This document shows, piece by piece, positions 55,772 through 63,667 of a stretch of 64,000 nt of DNA. Each line of letters starts with the position of its first letter. Within the stretch, counting starts at the first letter, position 1. Both the position numbers and the translations under genes were made by a program. The notes under the pieces are model-generated. The model was not told where the DNA came from and searched no databases. It saw only the letters and a program-made list of their open reading frames with translations. Source of the DNA: Nocardia arthritidis NBRC 100137 (GTDB lineage Bacteria; Actinomycetota; Actinomycetes; Mycobacteriales; Mycobacteriaceae). The stretch spans positions 1-64,000 of the forward strand of contig NZ_BDBB01000035.1 of NCBI RefSeq assembly GCF_001612765.1, read 5' to 3'.

Positions 55772-56365
55772 GTGACCAGTGCCGAACCCGTCGCGCCCAC
55801 CCGTCGCGAGCAACTGAAAGCGCAACGCAGGGCGCAACTGCTGGAAGCCGGAGCGCGGTTGATCGCCGATCGCGGCTTCCTCGGCATGCGCTTGGACGAC
55901 CTGGGCGCCGCCGTGGGCATCAGCGGTCCCGCGGTCTACCGGCACTTCCCGAACAAGGAGGCGCTGCTGGTGGAGCTGCTGGTCGGGGTGAGCCAGCGCC
56001 TGCTCGACGGCGGCAAGGCGGTGGTGGCGGGCACGAACTCCGCCGAGCTGGCGCTCGCCGGACTGGTCGATCACCACCTGGACTTCGCGCTCGGCGAACC
56101 GGAGCTGATCCGCATCCAGGATCGAGACCTGGACAACGTGCCCGCCCCGGCCCGCAGGGAGATCCGCCGCACCCAGCGCCAGTACGTGGAGATCTGGGTG
56201 GGCGTGCTGCGCGAATTGCATCCGGAGCTACCCGAGGAGACGGCGCGGGTGCAGGCCCACGCCGTCTTCGGCCTGATCAACTCCACCCCGCACAGCGCGG
56301 GCGAGGCGACCGCCGCCCGGGCCCGGCCGGTGCTGCGCGGGATGGCGCTGACCGCGCTGGGCTGA
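55772..56365 (+). CDS. TetR-family regulator, probable repressor of the leucine-catabolic operon
   Basis: A 197-residue protein with an N-terminal HTH at about 20-65 ([35 protein letters not shown]) and a helical ligand-binding region. The start is GTG at 55772 after GGAGAGGAA. It is divergent from accD1, and the gap holds two GTTA-N8-TAAC repeats. This is the arrangement of an autoregulated repressor that answers to an acyl-CoA intermediate; that ligand is inferred from context. Confidence 0.9.
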   Translation: MTSAEPVAPTRREQLKAQRRAQLLEAGARLIADRGFLGMRLDDLGAAVGISGPAVYRHFPNKEALLVELLVGVSQRLLDGGKAVVAGTNSAELALAGLVDHHLDFALGEPELIRIQDRDLDNVPAPARREIRRTQRQYVEIWVGVLRELHPELPEETARVQAHAVFGLINSTPHSAGEATAARARPVLRGMALTALG

Positions 56366-56373
56366 GCGCGCCC

Positions 56374-57120
56374 TCATCGCGCGCTCCACCCGCCGTCCAT
56401 CGTGTAGGCCGCGCCGGTGACCATGCTCGCCTCCGGCGAGGCCAGCCAGCCCACCAATGACGCGACCTCCTCCGGCTCGACGAGGCGTTTGATCGCGCTC
56501 TCGGTGAGCAGGATCTTCTCCACCACCTCCTGCTCGGGCACGCCGTGCGCCCTGGCCTGGTCGGCGATCTGCTTGTCCACCAGCGGTGTCCGCACATAGC
56601 CCGGGTTGACGCAGTTGCTGGTCACGCCGTGCGGGCCGCCCTCCAGGGCGGTGACCTTCGACAGCCCCTCCAGCCCGTGTTTGGCCGTCACATAGGCGAC
56701 CTTGTATTCGGAGGCGCGCAGGCCGTGCACCGAGGAGATGTTGACGATCCGTCCCCAGCCCTGCCGGTACATGTGCGGCAGCACCGCGCGCACCAGCAGG
56801 AACGGCGCCTCGACCATCAGCGTGAGCAAGTCGCGGAAACGCTGCGGCGCGAAGTCCTCGATCGGGCTGACGTGCTGCACCCCGGCGTTGTTCACCAGGA
56901 TGTCGACGTCGAGTGCCAACTTCTCCAGCACCGCGACATCGAGCAGATCCACCGCCCATGCCTTGCCGCCCAGTTCCCCGGCCACCGCCTTCGCGCCGAC
57001 GTCGTCGACATCGGCCACCGTCACCGTCGCGCCGCGCGCTGCGAGCGCGCGGGCGCAGGCCGCGCCGATGCCGCTCGCGCCGCCGGTGACCAGGGCGCTG
57101 CGCCCCGCCAGATCGCTCAT
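56374..57120 (-). CDS. 3-hydroxybutyrate dehydrogenase (SDR family)
   Basis: A 248-residue short-chain dehydrogenase that interconverts (R)-3-hydroxybutyrate and acetoacetate with NAD. It shows the nucleotide motif TGGASGIG, NNAGVQHVSPIEDF (typical of this enzyme), the catalytic residues Ser130, Tyr143 and Lys147, and a C-terminal YTMDGGWSAR. Its ATG overlaps the stop of the transporter gene (ATGA), so transport and oxidation are coupled. Its product, acetoacetate, is the substrate of the ligase at 47.5-49.4 kb. It converges with the TetR gene, 8 bases apart. Confidence 0.94.
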   Translation of the reverse strand: MSDLAGRSALVTGGASGIGAACARALAARGATVTVADVDDVGAKAVAGELGGKAWAVDLLDVAVLEKLALDVDILVNNAGVQHVSPIEDFAPQRFRDLLTLMVEAPFLLVRAVLPHMYRQGWGRIVNISSVHGLRASEYKVAYVTAKHGLEGLSKVTALEGGPHGVTSNCVNPGYVRTPLVDKQIADQARAHGVPEQEVVEKILLTESAIKRLVEPEEVASLVGWLASPEASMVTGAAYTMDGGWSAR

Positions 57121-58502
57121 CGCACGGTCACTTCGGTCCGCGCGCCGAGGGTCTCGGCGTCGGCGTGGTCGATGCTTTCCAAGGTCAGCCCCTTCGTCTC
57201 TCGTGCCGCGAGCACGGCGACCGCGCTCACCGCCGCGGCGCCCGCCAGGTACCAGGCGATCGGCACCGCGGAGTGGTAGGTGTTCAGCAGCCGCACGGCG
57301 ATGATCGGCGCGAGCGAACCGGCCACGATCGAGGTCACCTGATAGCCCAGGGACACGCCGGAATAGCGCATCCGGGTGGGGAACATCTCGGCCATGATCG
57401 CGGGCTGCCCGGCGTACATGAAGGCGTGGAAGATCAGGCCGATGATGATGGCGGACATGATGACCGCGTTGTGGCCGCTGTCCATCATCGGGAATGCGAA
57501 GAAGCCCCAGGTGCCGGCGGTCAGCGAGCCGACCAGGTAGACCGGTCGCCTGCCGAAGCGGTCGGACAGGTTGCCCACCAGGGGGATCGTCACGAAGTGC
57601 ACGGCGTGCGCGGCGAGCAGCCACCACAGGATCACTTGGGTGTCGGCGTGCACCTCGACCTTGAGATAGGTGATCGTGAACGTGACCACAAGGTAGTACA
57701 TGACGTTCTCGCCGAAACGCAGACCCATCGCGGTGAGCACGCCGCGCGGGTAGCGGCGCAGCACCTCGACCACGCTCAGCGAGGTCGCCTCGAGCTGCTC
57801 GGCCTCCCGCTGCGCCGCGACGAAGATGGGCGCGTCGGTGATCTTCGTGCGGATGTAGTAGCCGATCAGCACGACCACCGCCGACAGCCAGAACGCCACC
57901 CGCCATCCCCAGCCGAGGAACGCCTCGTCCGACAGCGTGGAGGTCAGCACCAGCAGCACCACCGTCGCCAGCAAGTTGCCCGCGGGCACGCCCGCCTGCG
58001 GCCAGCTCGCCCAGAATCCGCGGCTGCGGCTCGGGCTGTGTTCGGCGACCAGCAGCACCGCGCCGCCCCACTCACCGCCGACCGCGAATCCCTGGATGAA
58101 GCGCAGGGCGACCAGCAGCGCGGGCGCCCAGTAGCCGATCTGTCCGAAGGTCGGCAGGCAGCCCATCAGGAAGGTCGCGCCGCCCACCAGCACCAGGCTG
58201 AATTGCAGCAGCTTCTTACGGCCGTACTTGTCGCCGAAGTGCCCGAAGACCACGCCGCCGAGCGGACGCGCCGCGAAGCCGACCGCGTAGGTCACGAACG
58301 CGGCCAGGATGGCGTCCAGTTCGCTGGTGTCCTTGGCGAAGAACACCTTGCTGAACACCAGTGTGGCGGCGGTGCCGTAGAGGAAGAACTCGTACCACTC
58401 CACGATCGTGCCCGCCATCGACGCGGCCACCACGCGGCGCAAGCCGCCGGTCGTCGCGCCCGAATCCGCCGCCGCTGTCGCCGCGGCGCTGTGCTCCCTC
58501 AT
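57117..58502 (-). CDS. MHS-family MFS transporter, probable 3-hydroxybutyrate/organic acid importer
   Basis: A 461-residue membrane protein with about 12 hydrophobic segments and the metabolite:proton symporter signatures ASMAGTIVEWYEFFLYGTAA, HFGDKYGRKK, RFIQGFAVGGEWGGA and GNLSDRFGRR. The family imports small carboxylates, shikimate or betaines by proton symport. The overlap with 3-hydroxybutyrate dehydrogenase suggests 3-hydroxybutyrate or a ketone body as cargo, by inference. I start it at ATG 58502, after AAGGAGAAG; the longer frame has no support. It is divergent from the LysR gene. Confidence 0.93.
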   Translation of the reverse strand: MREHSAAATAAADSGATTGGLRRVVAASMAGTIVEWYEFFLYGTAATLVFSKVFFAKDTSELDAILAAFVTYAVGFAARPLGGVVFGHFGDKYGRKKLLQFSLVLVGGATFLMGCLPTFGQIGYWAPALLVALRFIQGFAVGGEWGGAVLLVAEHSPSRSRGFWASWPQAGVPAGNLLATVVLLVLTSTLSDEAFLGWGWRVAFWLSAVVVLIGYYIRTKITDAPIFVAAQREAEQLEATSLSVVEVLRRYPRGVLTAMGLRFGENVMYYLVVTFTITYLKVEVHADTQVILWWLLAAHAVHFVTIPLVGNLSDRFGRRPVYLVGSLTAGTWGFFAFPMMDSGHNAVIMSAIIIGLIFHAFMYAGQPAIMAEMFPTRMRYSGVSLGYQVTSIVAGSLAPIIAVRLLNTYHSAVPIAWYLAGAAAVSAVAVLAARETKGLTLESIDHADAETLGARTEVTVR

Positions 58503-58610
58503 CGCACTTCTCCTTCGTGCCCGGGGCCACACTTCGTTCTCGATGTGACGGCTCCCACAATGCTTGGCTGCACCGAGTATTAGTGCAGACGAATCGCGCC
58601 GCAATGACCA

Positions 58611-58634
58611 TTTGTGCAGTGCCTCTCTGCAAAG
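58611..58634. promoter_or_regulatory. Imperfect inverted repeat in the LysR/MFS divergent region
   Basis: TTTGTGCAG and CTGCAAAG lie 7 bases apart (58611-58619 and 58627-58634), just before the preferred LysR start. LysR proteins usually bind such interrupted repeats in the divergent promoter they share with their target. Confidence 0.4.
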
Positions 58635-58642
58635 ATGCAGAT

Positions 58643-59560
58643 ATGCGCCCGGCGTCGCCTGGTCGTCCCAGTGCCGACGACCTCCTCGTACTCCTGGCTG
58701 TGGGGCGGTCGGGCCGATTCGTCACGGCCGCCGAAGAACTCGGCATCAACCACACCACCATCTCCCGGCGCATCGCCACGCTGGAGCAGACGCTCGGCGG
58801 CCGAGTGCTCACCAGGGTCACCGGTGGCTGGGAACTGACCGATCTCGGCAGGGCGGCCCTCGCCGCGGCCGAGGCGGTGGAGTCGGCGGTGAAATCGCTG
58901 GCCGCGGACGCCGGCGGCAACCGGGTACTGGAGGGCGTGGTCCGGATCTCGGCGACCGACGGCTTCAGCGCCTACATCGCCGCGCCCGCCGCCGCGGAGG
59001 TGCAGCGGCGGCATCCGAAGATCTCGGTCGAGATCGTGGCGACCACGCGGCGCGCGTCGCAACAGCGTTCGGGCCTGGACCTCGAGATAGTCGTGGGGGA
59101 GCCGCAGGTGCACCGCGCCACCGCCACGCATCTGGCCGACTACTGCCTCGGTCTGTACGGCTCCCACGAATACCTGCGCGAACACGGCGCGCCCGCCACG
59201 ATCGATGACCTGGCGCGGTATCCGCTGGTGTACTTCATCGATTCCATGCTGCAAGTCGACGATCTCGACCTGGCCTCCAGCTTCGTACCCGCGATGCGCG
59301 AATCGGTCACCTCCACCAACGTTTTCGTGCACGTGGAGGCCACCCGAGCCTCCGCCGGTCTGGGCCTGCTGCCCTGCTTCATGGCCGACCGCCACGCGGA
59401 TCTCGTTCGCGTCCTCGCCGATTCGGTGACCGTCACGCTCGGCTACTGGCTCGTCGCCCGCATCGAAACCCTCCGCCGCCCCGAAGTGGCCGCCGTCGTC
59501 ACGGCGATCCGCGCCATGGTGGCCGACCAGCGCGACACCCTGCTCGGCCGACTGCGCTGA
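58643..59560 (+). CDS. LysR-family regulator
   Basis: A 305-residue protein with an N-terminal winged HTH (FVTAAEELGINHTTISRRIATLE) and a C-terminal substrate-binding-like domain beginning near VVRISATDGF. I start it at ATG 58643, eight residues before the HTH region; ATG 58604 is possible, though neither has a strong ribosome-binding site. Its position, divergent from the transporter-dehydrogenase pair, makes it the likely regulator of that operon. The inducer may be the imported acid. Confidence 0.92.
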   Translation: MRPASPGRPSADDLLVLLAVGRSGRFVTAAEELGINHTTISRRIATLEQTLGGRVLTRVTGGWELTDLGRAALAAAEAVESAVKSLAADAGGNRVLEGVVRISATDGFSAYIAAPAAAEVQRRHPKISVEIVATTRRASQQRSGLDLEIVVGEPQVHRATATHLADYCLGLYGSHEYLREHGAPATIDDLARYPLVYFIDSMLQVDDLDLASSFVPAMRESVTSTNVFVHVEATRASAGLGLLPCFMADRHADLVRVLADSVTVTLGYWLVARIETLRRPEVAAVVTAIRAMVADQRDTLLGRLR

Positions 59561-59633
59561 GGCTCGCGGTGCGCAGCCATCGGAAGCGCTCGGCGTCGTC
59601 GCCGGGTGCGCGGTCGGCGGCTACGCGAACGGG

Positions 59634-59669
59634 GCCACCCCCGTGGTGGCTCGGCATCCCGAAGCCGAG
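59634..59669. terminator. Possible bidirectional terminator hairpins
   Basis: Two hairpins lie side by side in the 147-bp gap between convergent LysR and methyltransferase genes: GCCACC-N5-GGTGGC (59634-59650) and CTCGGC-N8-GCCGAG (59650-59669). Neither has a U tract. Confidence 0.45.
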
Positions 59670-59707
59670 CCGCGAGCCGCTTCGCGCTTCGATGCCGAGC
59701 GCGGTCG

Positions 59708-60535
59708 TCAGAGAGTGCTGGCGCGCGCGGCGGTCACCGCCAGGGTGGTGTAGTCCATCGTGAAGGATCCGCCCAGAGAGTCGATGGCGTTGCCGACCGC
59801 GTCCAGTATCTCGGCCAGCTGATCAGCGGGCAGTCGGGTGAGGCCACCTGTGGTGGGGAGCAGTTCCAGCCATTGGTCGCGCGTATAGGATTGCTGCCAG
59901 TCGAATCGCCACCGTTCGGGATCTCCGAATTGTCCGGTCTCGCGAATCTGGTCGGCGAATTTCTCGTATCCCGCTTGGTAGGCCCCGAGGGGACGCCGAG
60001 CCGGTTGGCCGCTGAACGGGGAGTCCGGCGCCACCCGCCGGTAGGCTGCGGCGAACGGTTCCGCCACCTCGGCGGGTGGCTCGTACACGTGACCGAAGAT
60101 CGCCAGCCGTCCCCCTGGACGCAGTACGCCTGCCGCCTTCGCGGCGCCGGTGACCGGGTCCACCCAATGCCACGACTGAGCGGCGACGACCGCGTCGAAC
60201 TTCCGGTCACCCGGCTGCCACGCCTCGAAGGTGGCCACCTCCACTCGCAGCCCGCGGGCTCGCGCGAAGTCGGCCATCCGCCTATCGGGTTCCACGCCGA
60301 GCACCGTGCACCCTGCGGCCTGGAACTGGCGAGCGGCGATGCCGGTACCGCAGCCCACGTCGAGCACGTCGGCCCCCGGAGTCTCGGCGATGATCCGCGC
60401 CACCAATGCGGCGGGGTAGCCGGGTCGGGCCTGGTCGTAGCGCTGTGTGTCCACGCCGAACGACACGGCCATCTGCTGGAACCGCCCCGACTGCGCTGGG
60501 GGCGGTGCTGGTTGCTCCTGCGGCATTGTGGGCAT
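59708..60535 (-). CDS. Class I SAM-dependent methyltransferase
   Basis: A 275-residue protein with the SAM-binding motif VLDVGCGTG (about 57-65), an acidic GVEPD at the end of the next strand, and AQSWHWVDP and LRPGGRLAIFGH further on. This is the Methyltransf_11 layout; the methyl acceptor is unknown. The ATG at 60535 lies inside the 36-bp palindrome, and a TAAAGT hexamer ends 6 bases upstream of it, so a leaderless transcript beginning at this ATG is plausible. An ATG at 60526 is the alternative. It is divergent from a TetR gene that probably represses it. Confidence 0.9.
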   Translation of the reverse strand: MPTMPQEQPAPPPAQSGRFQQMAVSFGVDTQRYDQARPGYPAALVARIIAETPGADVLDVGCGTGIAARQFQAAGCTVLGVEPDRRMADFARARGLRVEVATFEAWQPGDRKFDAVVAAQSWHWVDPVTGAAKAAGVLRPGGRLAIFGHVYEPPAEVAEPFAAAYRRVAPDSPFSGQPARRPLGAYQAGYEKFADQIRETGQFGDPERWRFDWQQSYTRDQWLELLPTTGGLTRLPADQLAEILDAVGNAIDSLGGSFTMDYTTLAVTAARASTL

Positions 60536-60563
60536 GCGCCCACTTTAGTGGGCGAATGCCCAC
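60528..60563. promoter_or_regulatory. 36-bp near-perfect palindromic operator
   Basis: Nested arms GTGGGCAT (60528-60535) with ATGCCCAC (60556-60563), and CGCCCACT (60537-60544) with AGTGGGCG (60547-60554), leave only one mismatched pair and a two-base centre. It overlaps the methyltransferase start codon and promoter and lies 43 bp before the divergent TetR start. It is almost certainly that regulator's binding site. Confidence 0.85.
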
Positions 60564-60606
60564 TGCGCAATAATGCCGCTGGATCGACGCACGAAAGGAT
60601 CTGTGA

Positions 60607-61209
60607 GTGCCGACTGGGATGCACCTTCGCGACGCGCGGCAGCAACTGTTCGACGCTGCCGAGCGCGTGCTGCTGCGCGACGGGCCGAACGGGCTGACCA
60701 GCCGGGCTGTCACCGACGAGGCGGGCTGCGCCAAAGGCGTTCTGCACCGGCACTTCACCGACTTCGACACCTTCCTCGCCGATCTCGTGCTCGATCGCGC
60801 CGCGCGGCTCGAAGCGCAGGCCGGTGCGCTACGCGCCTCCGCCGGCTCCGGCACGGTGGCCGCCAATCTGACCAGTGCTCTGACCATTCTGTTCGGCCCC
60901 GTGCCGCTGGCGATCATCCCGCTCATCACCTTCCGTGACGAACTGCGCGCCCGACTGCGGCAAGCCAGGCCCGGCGGCGGCATGGCGATCCTCGCCGAGG
61001 CGACCACCGCGATCTCCGCCTATCTGGCCGACGAGCGTGAACTGGGACGCATCGCACCCGACGCGGACATCGACTCGCTCACCCTCTCCCTGGTCGGTGG
61101 CGCGCACCTGTTGTTCACCGACCGCGACCCCGGCCCGCCGACTACCTCGGCAGTCGAAAAGTTCGTCGCAGCGGTCATCTCCGACGTCGTGCGACGACGA
61201 CCGGCCTGA
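60607..61209 (+). CDS. TetR-family regulator of the divergent methyltransferase
   Basis: A 200-residue protein with an N-terminal HTH (LTSRAVTDEAGCAKGVLHRHFTDFD, about 30-55) and a helical C-terminal domain. The start is GTG at 60607, with AAAGGA eight bases upstream. A 36-bp palindrome lies in the 71-bp divergent gap. Together these indicate autoregulation and repression of the methyltransferase; the ligand is unknown. It converges with the HTH/TPR regulator gene downstream. Confidence 0.9.
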   Translation: MPTGMHLRDARQQLFDAAERVLLRDGPNGLTSRAVTDEAGCAKGVLHRHFTDFDTFLADLVLDRAARLEAQAGALRASAGSGTVAANLTSALTILFGPVPLAIIPLITFRDELRARLRQARPGGGMAILAEATTAISAYLADERELGRIAPDADIDSLTLSLVGGAHLLFTDRDPGPPTTSAVEKFVAAVISDVVRRRPA

Positions 61210-61365
61210 GACCTACCAGCGTCGAGAGCGGGGGGCGAAAGCTTGCCGCCGTCACCTCGATGTCAGGTGTCGGCGTGGTCGGAGCCGAGGACCCGCTCAG
61301 GGCCGGCGCTGTGAGCTGCGGACGGTGGCTGCAACGCCGGGCGTTGAACGGTTCGGGTCGACGGG

Positions 61366-62682
61366 TCATGCGGTGCGGGCGAGGGCGTCGAATCGAAGTC
61401 GGAAGTGTTCGGCGTCGTCGCCTCGCGTGTGGGCGGCGGCTACCCGGATCGGGCGTAGTTCGGTCAGGAGGCGGGGGGAGTTGACCGGGCCTTCCAGCAG
61501 GGTGAGGGCGGTATGGGCTTCGGTGATTGCCGAGGTGGTGTCGCCCAGTCCGGCGAGGGCTGCGGCGTAATAGGTGCGGTACGAAGCTTCGTCACGCGGG
61601 AAACAGCTCTCGTGGGCGACGCTCTCCCGGTACAGCCCGGCCGCTCGCGCGTGGTGTCCGAGCATGCGCAGTCCGCGCGCCTCGTGAGCGCGCAGCTCGG
61701 CCTCATTGACGTGCGCCAACCACGCGGGGTCGTCCGGGCTGTCGAGACCGCGATCGGCTTCGCGCCAGACTCGTGCCATCGCGCGGTCGAATTCCTGTTC
61801 GTCCCCGACGGCCGCGTACGCGGTTGCCTCCTCAGCGGCTTTCAGGGCGTTCATGCGAGCCGACGGTATGTTGCTGGCGAGTTCGGTCGAGCGCCGGGCG
61901 AGGCGTACGGGCTCGGCGAACGAGGCAGGGGAGTAGGCGGCCAGATTCGCGAGGTCTCCGAGGGCGGCGGCCAACAGGGCGTTGTCGCCGCACTGTTCGG
62001 CAAGCAGAACCGATTCCGTCAGGTGCCGCCGAGCAGTGCCCGGCTGATTACAGTCGCGAGCCAGCCAGGCGACGGTATTCGACAGCCATCCCGTGGCACT
62101 CAGTAATTGGGCACCTGTGCGGTGGCCGTATGACTTGGAGTCGAGTAACCGCCGCACGGAAGCGTATTGCCGCGATGCGTAGTCGAAGGCCCCGCCGCCT
62201 CCGTGATGGTTGTCGTGCTCCCACAGCCGTTGTGTGAGCACACGGATATAAGTGACATGGCCGGTGCCGACTCGGATCGGTTCAGCCGCCCCGGTCGCCG
62301 GCATGGAGGCACCCGCCACTGCCGTAATCGTCGCTGCCAGGCCGAATTGTCTGCGGTCCACGTCATCGACTCCTTCGCCGCCCCTGTAGTCGATGGTCCC
62401 CGGATCGGGTGTCGCGAGCAAGAGCGGCAGCAGCGCGGAGCGGGGGATACCCAGTGCGTCGGCGGCGCGGGTTAATTCGCGGATGTCGAAGATGGTCCCC
62501 ACTTCTCCGCGTTCCACCCGGCCCGCGTGGGTGCGGTCCCAGTGCAGGAGGGCGCCGAAGTCGGCTTGGGAGAGTCCCATTTCCTTGCGGACTAGGGCGA
62601 GGGCTTGTCCGGGCTGCCCTTCGGCGAGCAACTCGCGGAATCTCGGCGTTGTCCACGCGCCGTCCATCTCGTGGTCGATCAT
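61366..62682 (-). CDS. HTH regulator with TPR-like repeats
   Basis: A 438-residue protein. The N-terminal HTH at about 25-70 (LVRKEMGLSQADFGALLHWD; RVERGE) is followed by a short link (VDRRQFGLAATITAVAGASM) and a long TPR-like helical array. I start it at ATG 62682, since AGGGGG lies six bases upstream; a GTG at 62709 is possible. The layout resembles that of the regulator at 34.2-35.6 kb, but the sequences are not close. It is divergent from the small gene at 62942. Confidence 0.88.
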   Translation of the reverse strand: MIDHEMDGAWTTPRFRELLAEGQPGQALALVRKEMGLSQADFGALLHWDRTHAGRVERGEVGTIFDIRELTRAADALGIPRSALLPLLLATPDPGTIDYRGGEGVDDVDRRQFGLAATITAVAGASMPATGAAEPIRVGTGHVTYIRVLTQRLWEHDNHHGGGGAFDYASRQYASVRRLLDSKSYGHRTGAQLLSATGWLSNTVAWLARDCNQPGTARRHLTESVLLAEQCGDNALLAAALGDLANLAAYSPASFAEPVRLARRSTELASNIPSARMNALKAAEEATAYAAVGDEQEFDRAMARVWREADRGLDSPDDPAWLAHVNEAELRAHEARGLRMLGHHARAAGLYRESVAHESCFPRDEASYRTYYAAALAGLGDTTSAITEAHTALTLLEGPVNSPRLLTELRPIRVAAAHTRGDDAEHFRLRFDALARTA

Positions 62683-62854
62683 TTCCGGCCCCCTGTTCCC
62701 GAAATGCACTGTGATGAGCGAACTTTAAGCACAAGTTCCCAGGTAGGGAGGGGCAACGGCAGATATCGCACACCTGGCCTCGCGCGCTTGACAGCGTCGC
62801 GGTGCGCTCTGCGTTCCTCGAGGCTCTAGGGGCGCGCGCCGCCGGGGCGATGTC

Positions 62855-62869
62855 GTGTCGGCACGACAC
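62855..62869. promoter_or_regulatory. Inverted repeat in the HTH-regulator/small-gene divergent region
   Basis: GTGTCG-GCA-CGACAC, with perfect 6-bp arms, lies in the 259-bp gap between divergent genes. It is a candidate operator for the HTH regulator. Confidence 0.4.
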
Positions 62870-62941
62870 TCCGGACGCGGTGAGCCGCGAAGGTGGCGAA
62901 AGCCCCCGGTGGCGGGCGCTCCCATCGAACGAGAGGTGATC

Positions 62942-63238
62942 ATGAAGCCGAAGGTGGTCGGATACCTGCGCCGCGACATCTCCGGGCTGCGCGCTCGCAG
63001 GCACGAAATGGAGATCCGCGCGCTGGCGAAGTCATCGGGTTTCGATCTGGCGCGAACGTTGGTCGCCGGACCGACCGCGCCCGCCTCGCTCGCGGCGCTG
63101 CTCACCGTGGTGCGTCGCGTCGGCGCGGTCGCGGTGCTCACTCCGACGCTGAACCATGTGGAATTCCGTGCGGACGAGATCATGGCGGTGTGCGCGCTGA
63201 TCGCCCTCGATTCTGGGCATCGTCCACCGCAGTCCTGA
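62942..63238 (+). CDS. Small resolvase-like protein without catalytic serine
   Basis: A 98-residue protein; GAGAGGTG lies just before the ATG. Its pattern (VVGYLRRDIS; EIRALAKSSGFDLARTL; LLTVVRRVGAVAVLTPTLNHV) follows the N-terminal fold of serine recombinases, but the serine expected after YxRV is missing at the aligned place, and there is no DNA-binding tail. It is therefore not a recombinase and may be a signalling or structural relative. It is divergent from the HTH/TPR regulator. Confidence 0.7.
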   Translation: MKPKVVGYLRRDISGLRARRHEMEIRALAKSSGFDLARTLVAGPTAPASLAALLTVVRRVGAVAVLTPTLNHVEFRADEIMAVCALIALDSGHRPPQS

Positions 63239-63394
63239 TTCCCTTGCCGACGATCGACGTGACATCCGGTGTTTCCGCCCTTCTCGATCGGGCAACAATG
63301 GACAGCGGGTCGTCGGACGGTCCACGCCCGCGACACATGAGATCAATTGCCCGGCAGAAAAACTGCGCAGGGAAACGCGTGCAAGGAGAAATGA

Positions 63395-63667
63395 GTGCGA
63401 TCCATCGAAGCAGGAGTCCTCGTCACGGCACTGGCCGCCGGTGCCGTGATAGGAGCGAGTTCAGCGCATGCCGAGGAGACCCTGCCCGGTGCGCCGAAGG
63501 ACGAGATCATCTCGGTCGACATCAACTTGCTGGGCTGCTCGCTCGGCGCCGGACTCGGCGTCGACCTCCTGCTTGCCCTTACCGCGGGGAACGGTTCCAG
63601 CACCACGATCGGCTCCGGCTTGGCGACCCGCCTGCGCGCCGCAGGCTGCCTTCCCTGGCAGCGCTGA
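63395..63667 (+). CDS. Small secreted protein, function unknown
   Basis: A 90-residue protein with a Sec-type signal peptide (MRSIEAGVLVTALAAGAVIG, then ASSAHA and probable cleavage before EE). The mature part is about 62 residues, with two cysteines (48 and 85) that could form a disulfide, and is rich in Gly, Leu and Thr. The start is GTG after AAGGAGAAATGA. I do not recognise the family. The 156-bp gap upstream may carry its promoter. Confidence 0.7.
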   Translation: MRSIEAGVLVTALAAGAVIGASSAHAEETLPGAPKDEIISVDINLLGCSLGAGLGVDLLLALTAGNGSSTTIGSGLATRLRAAGCLPWQR

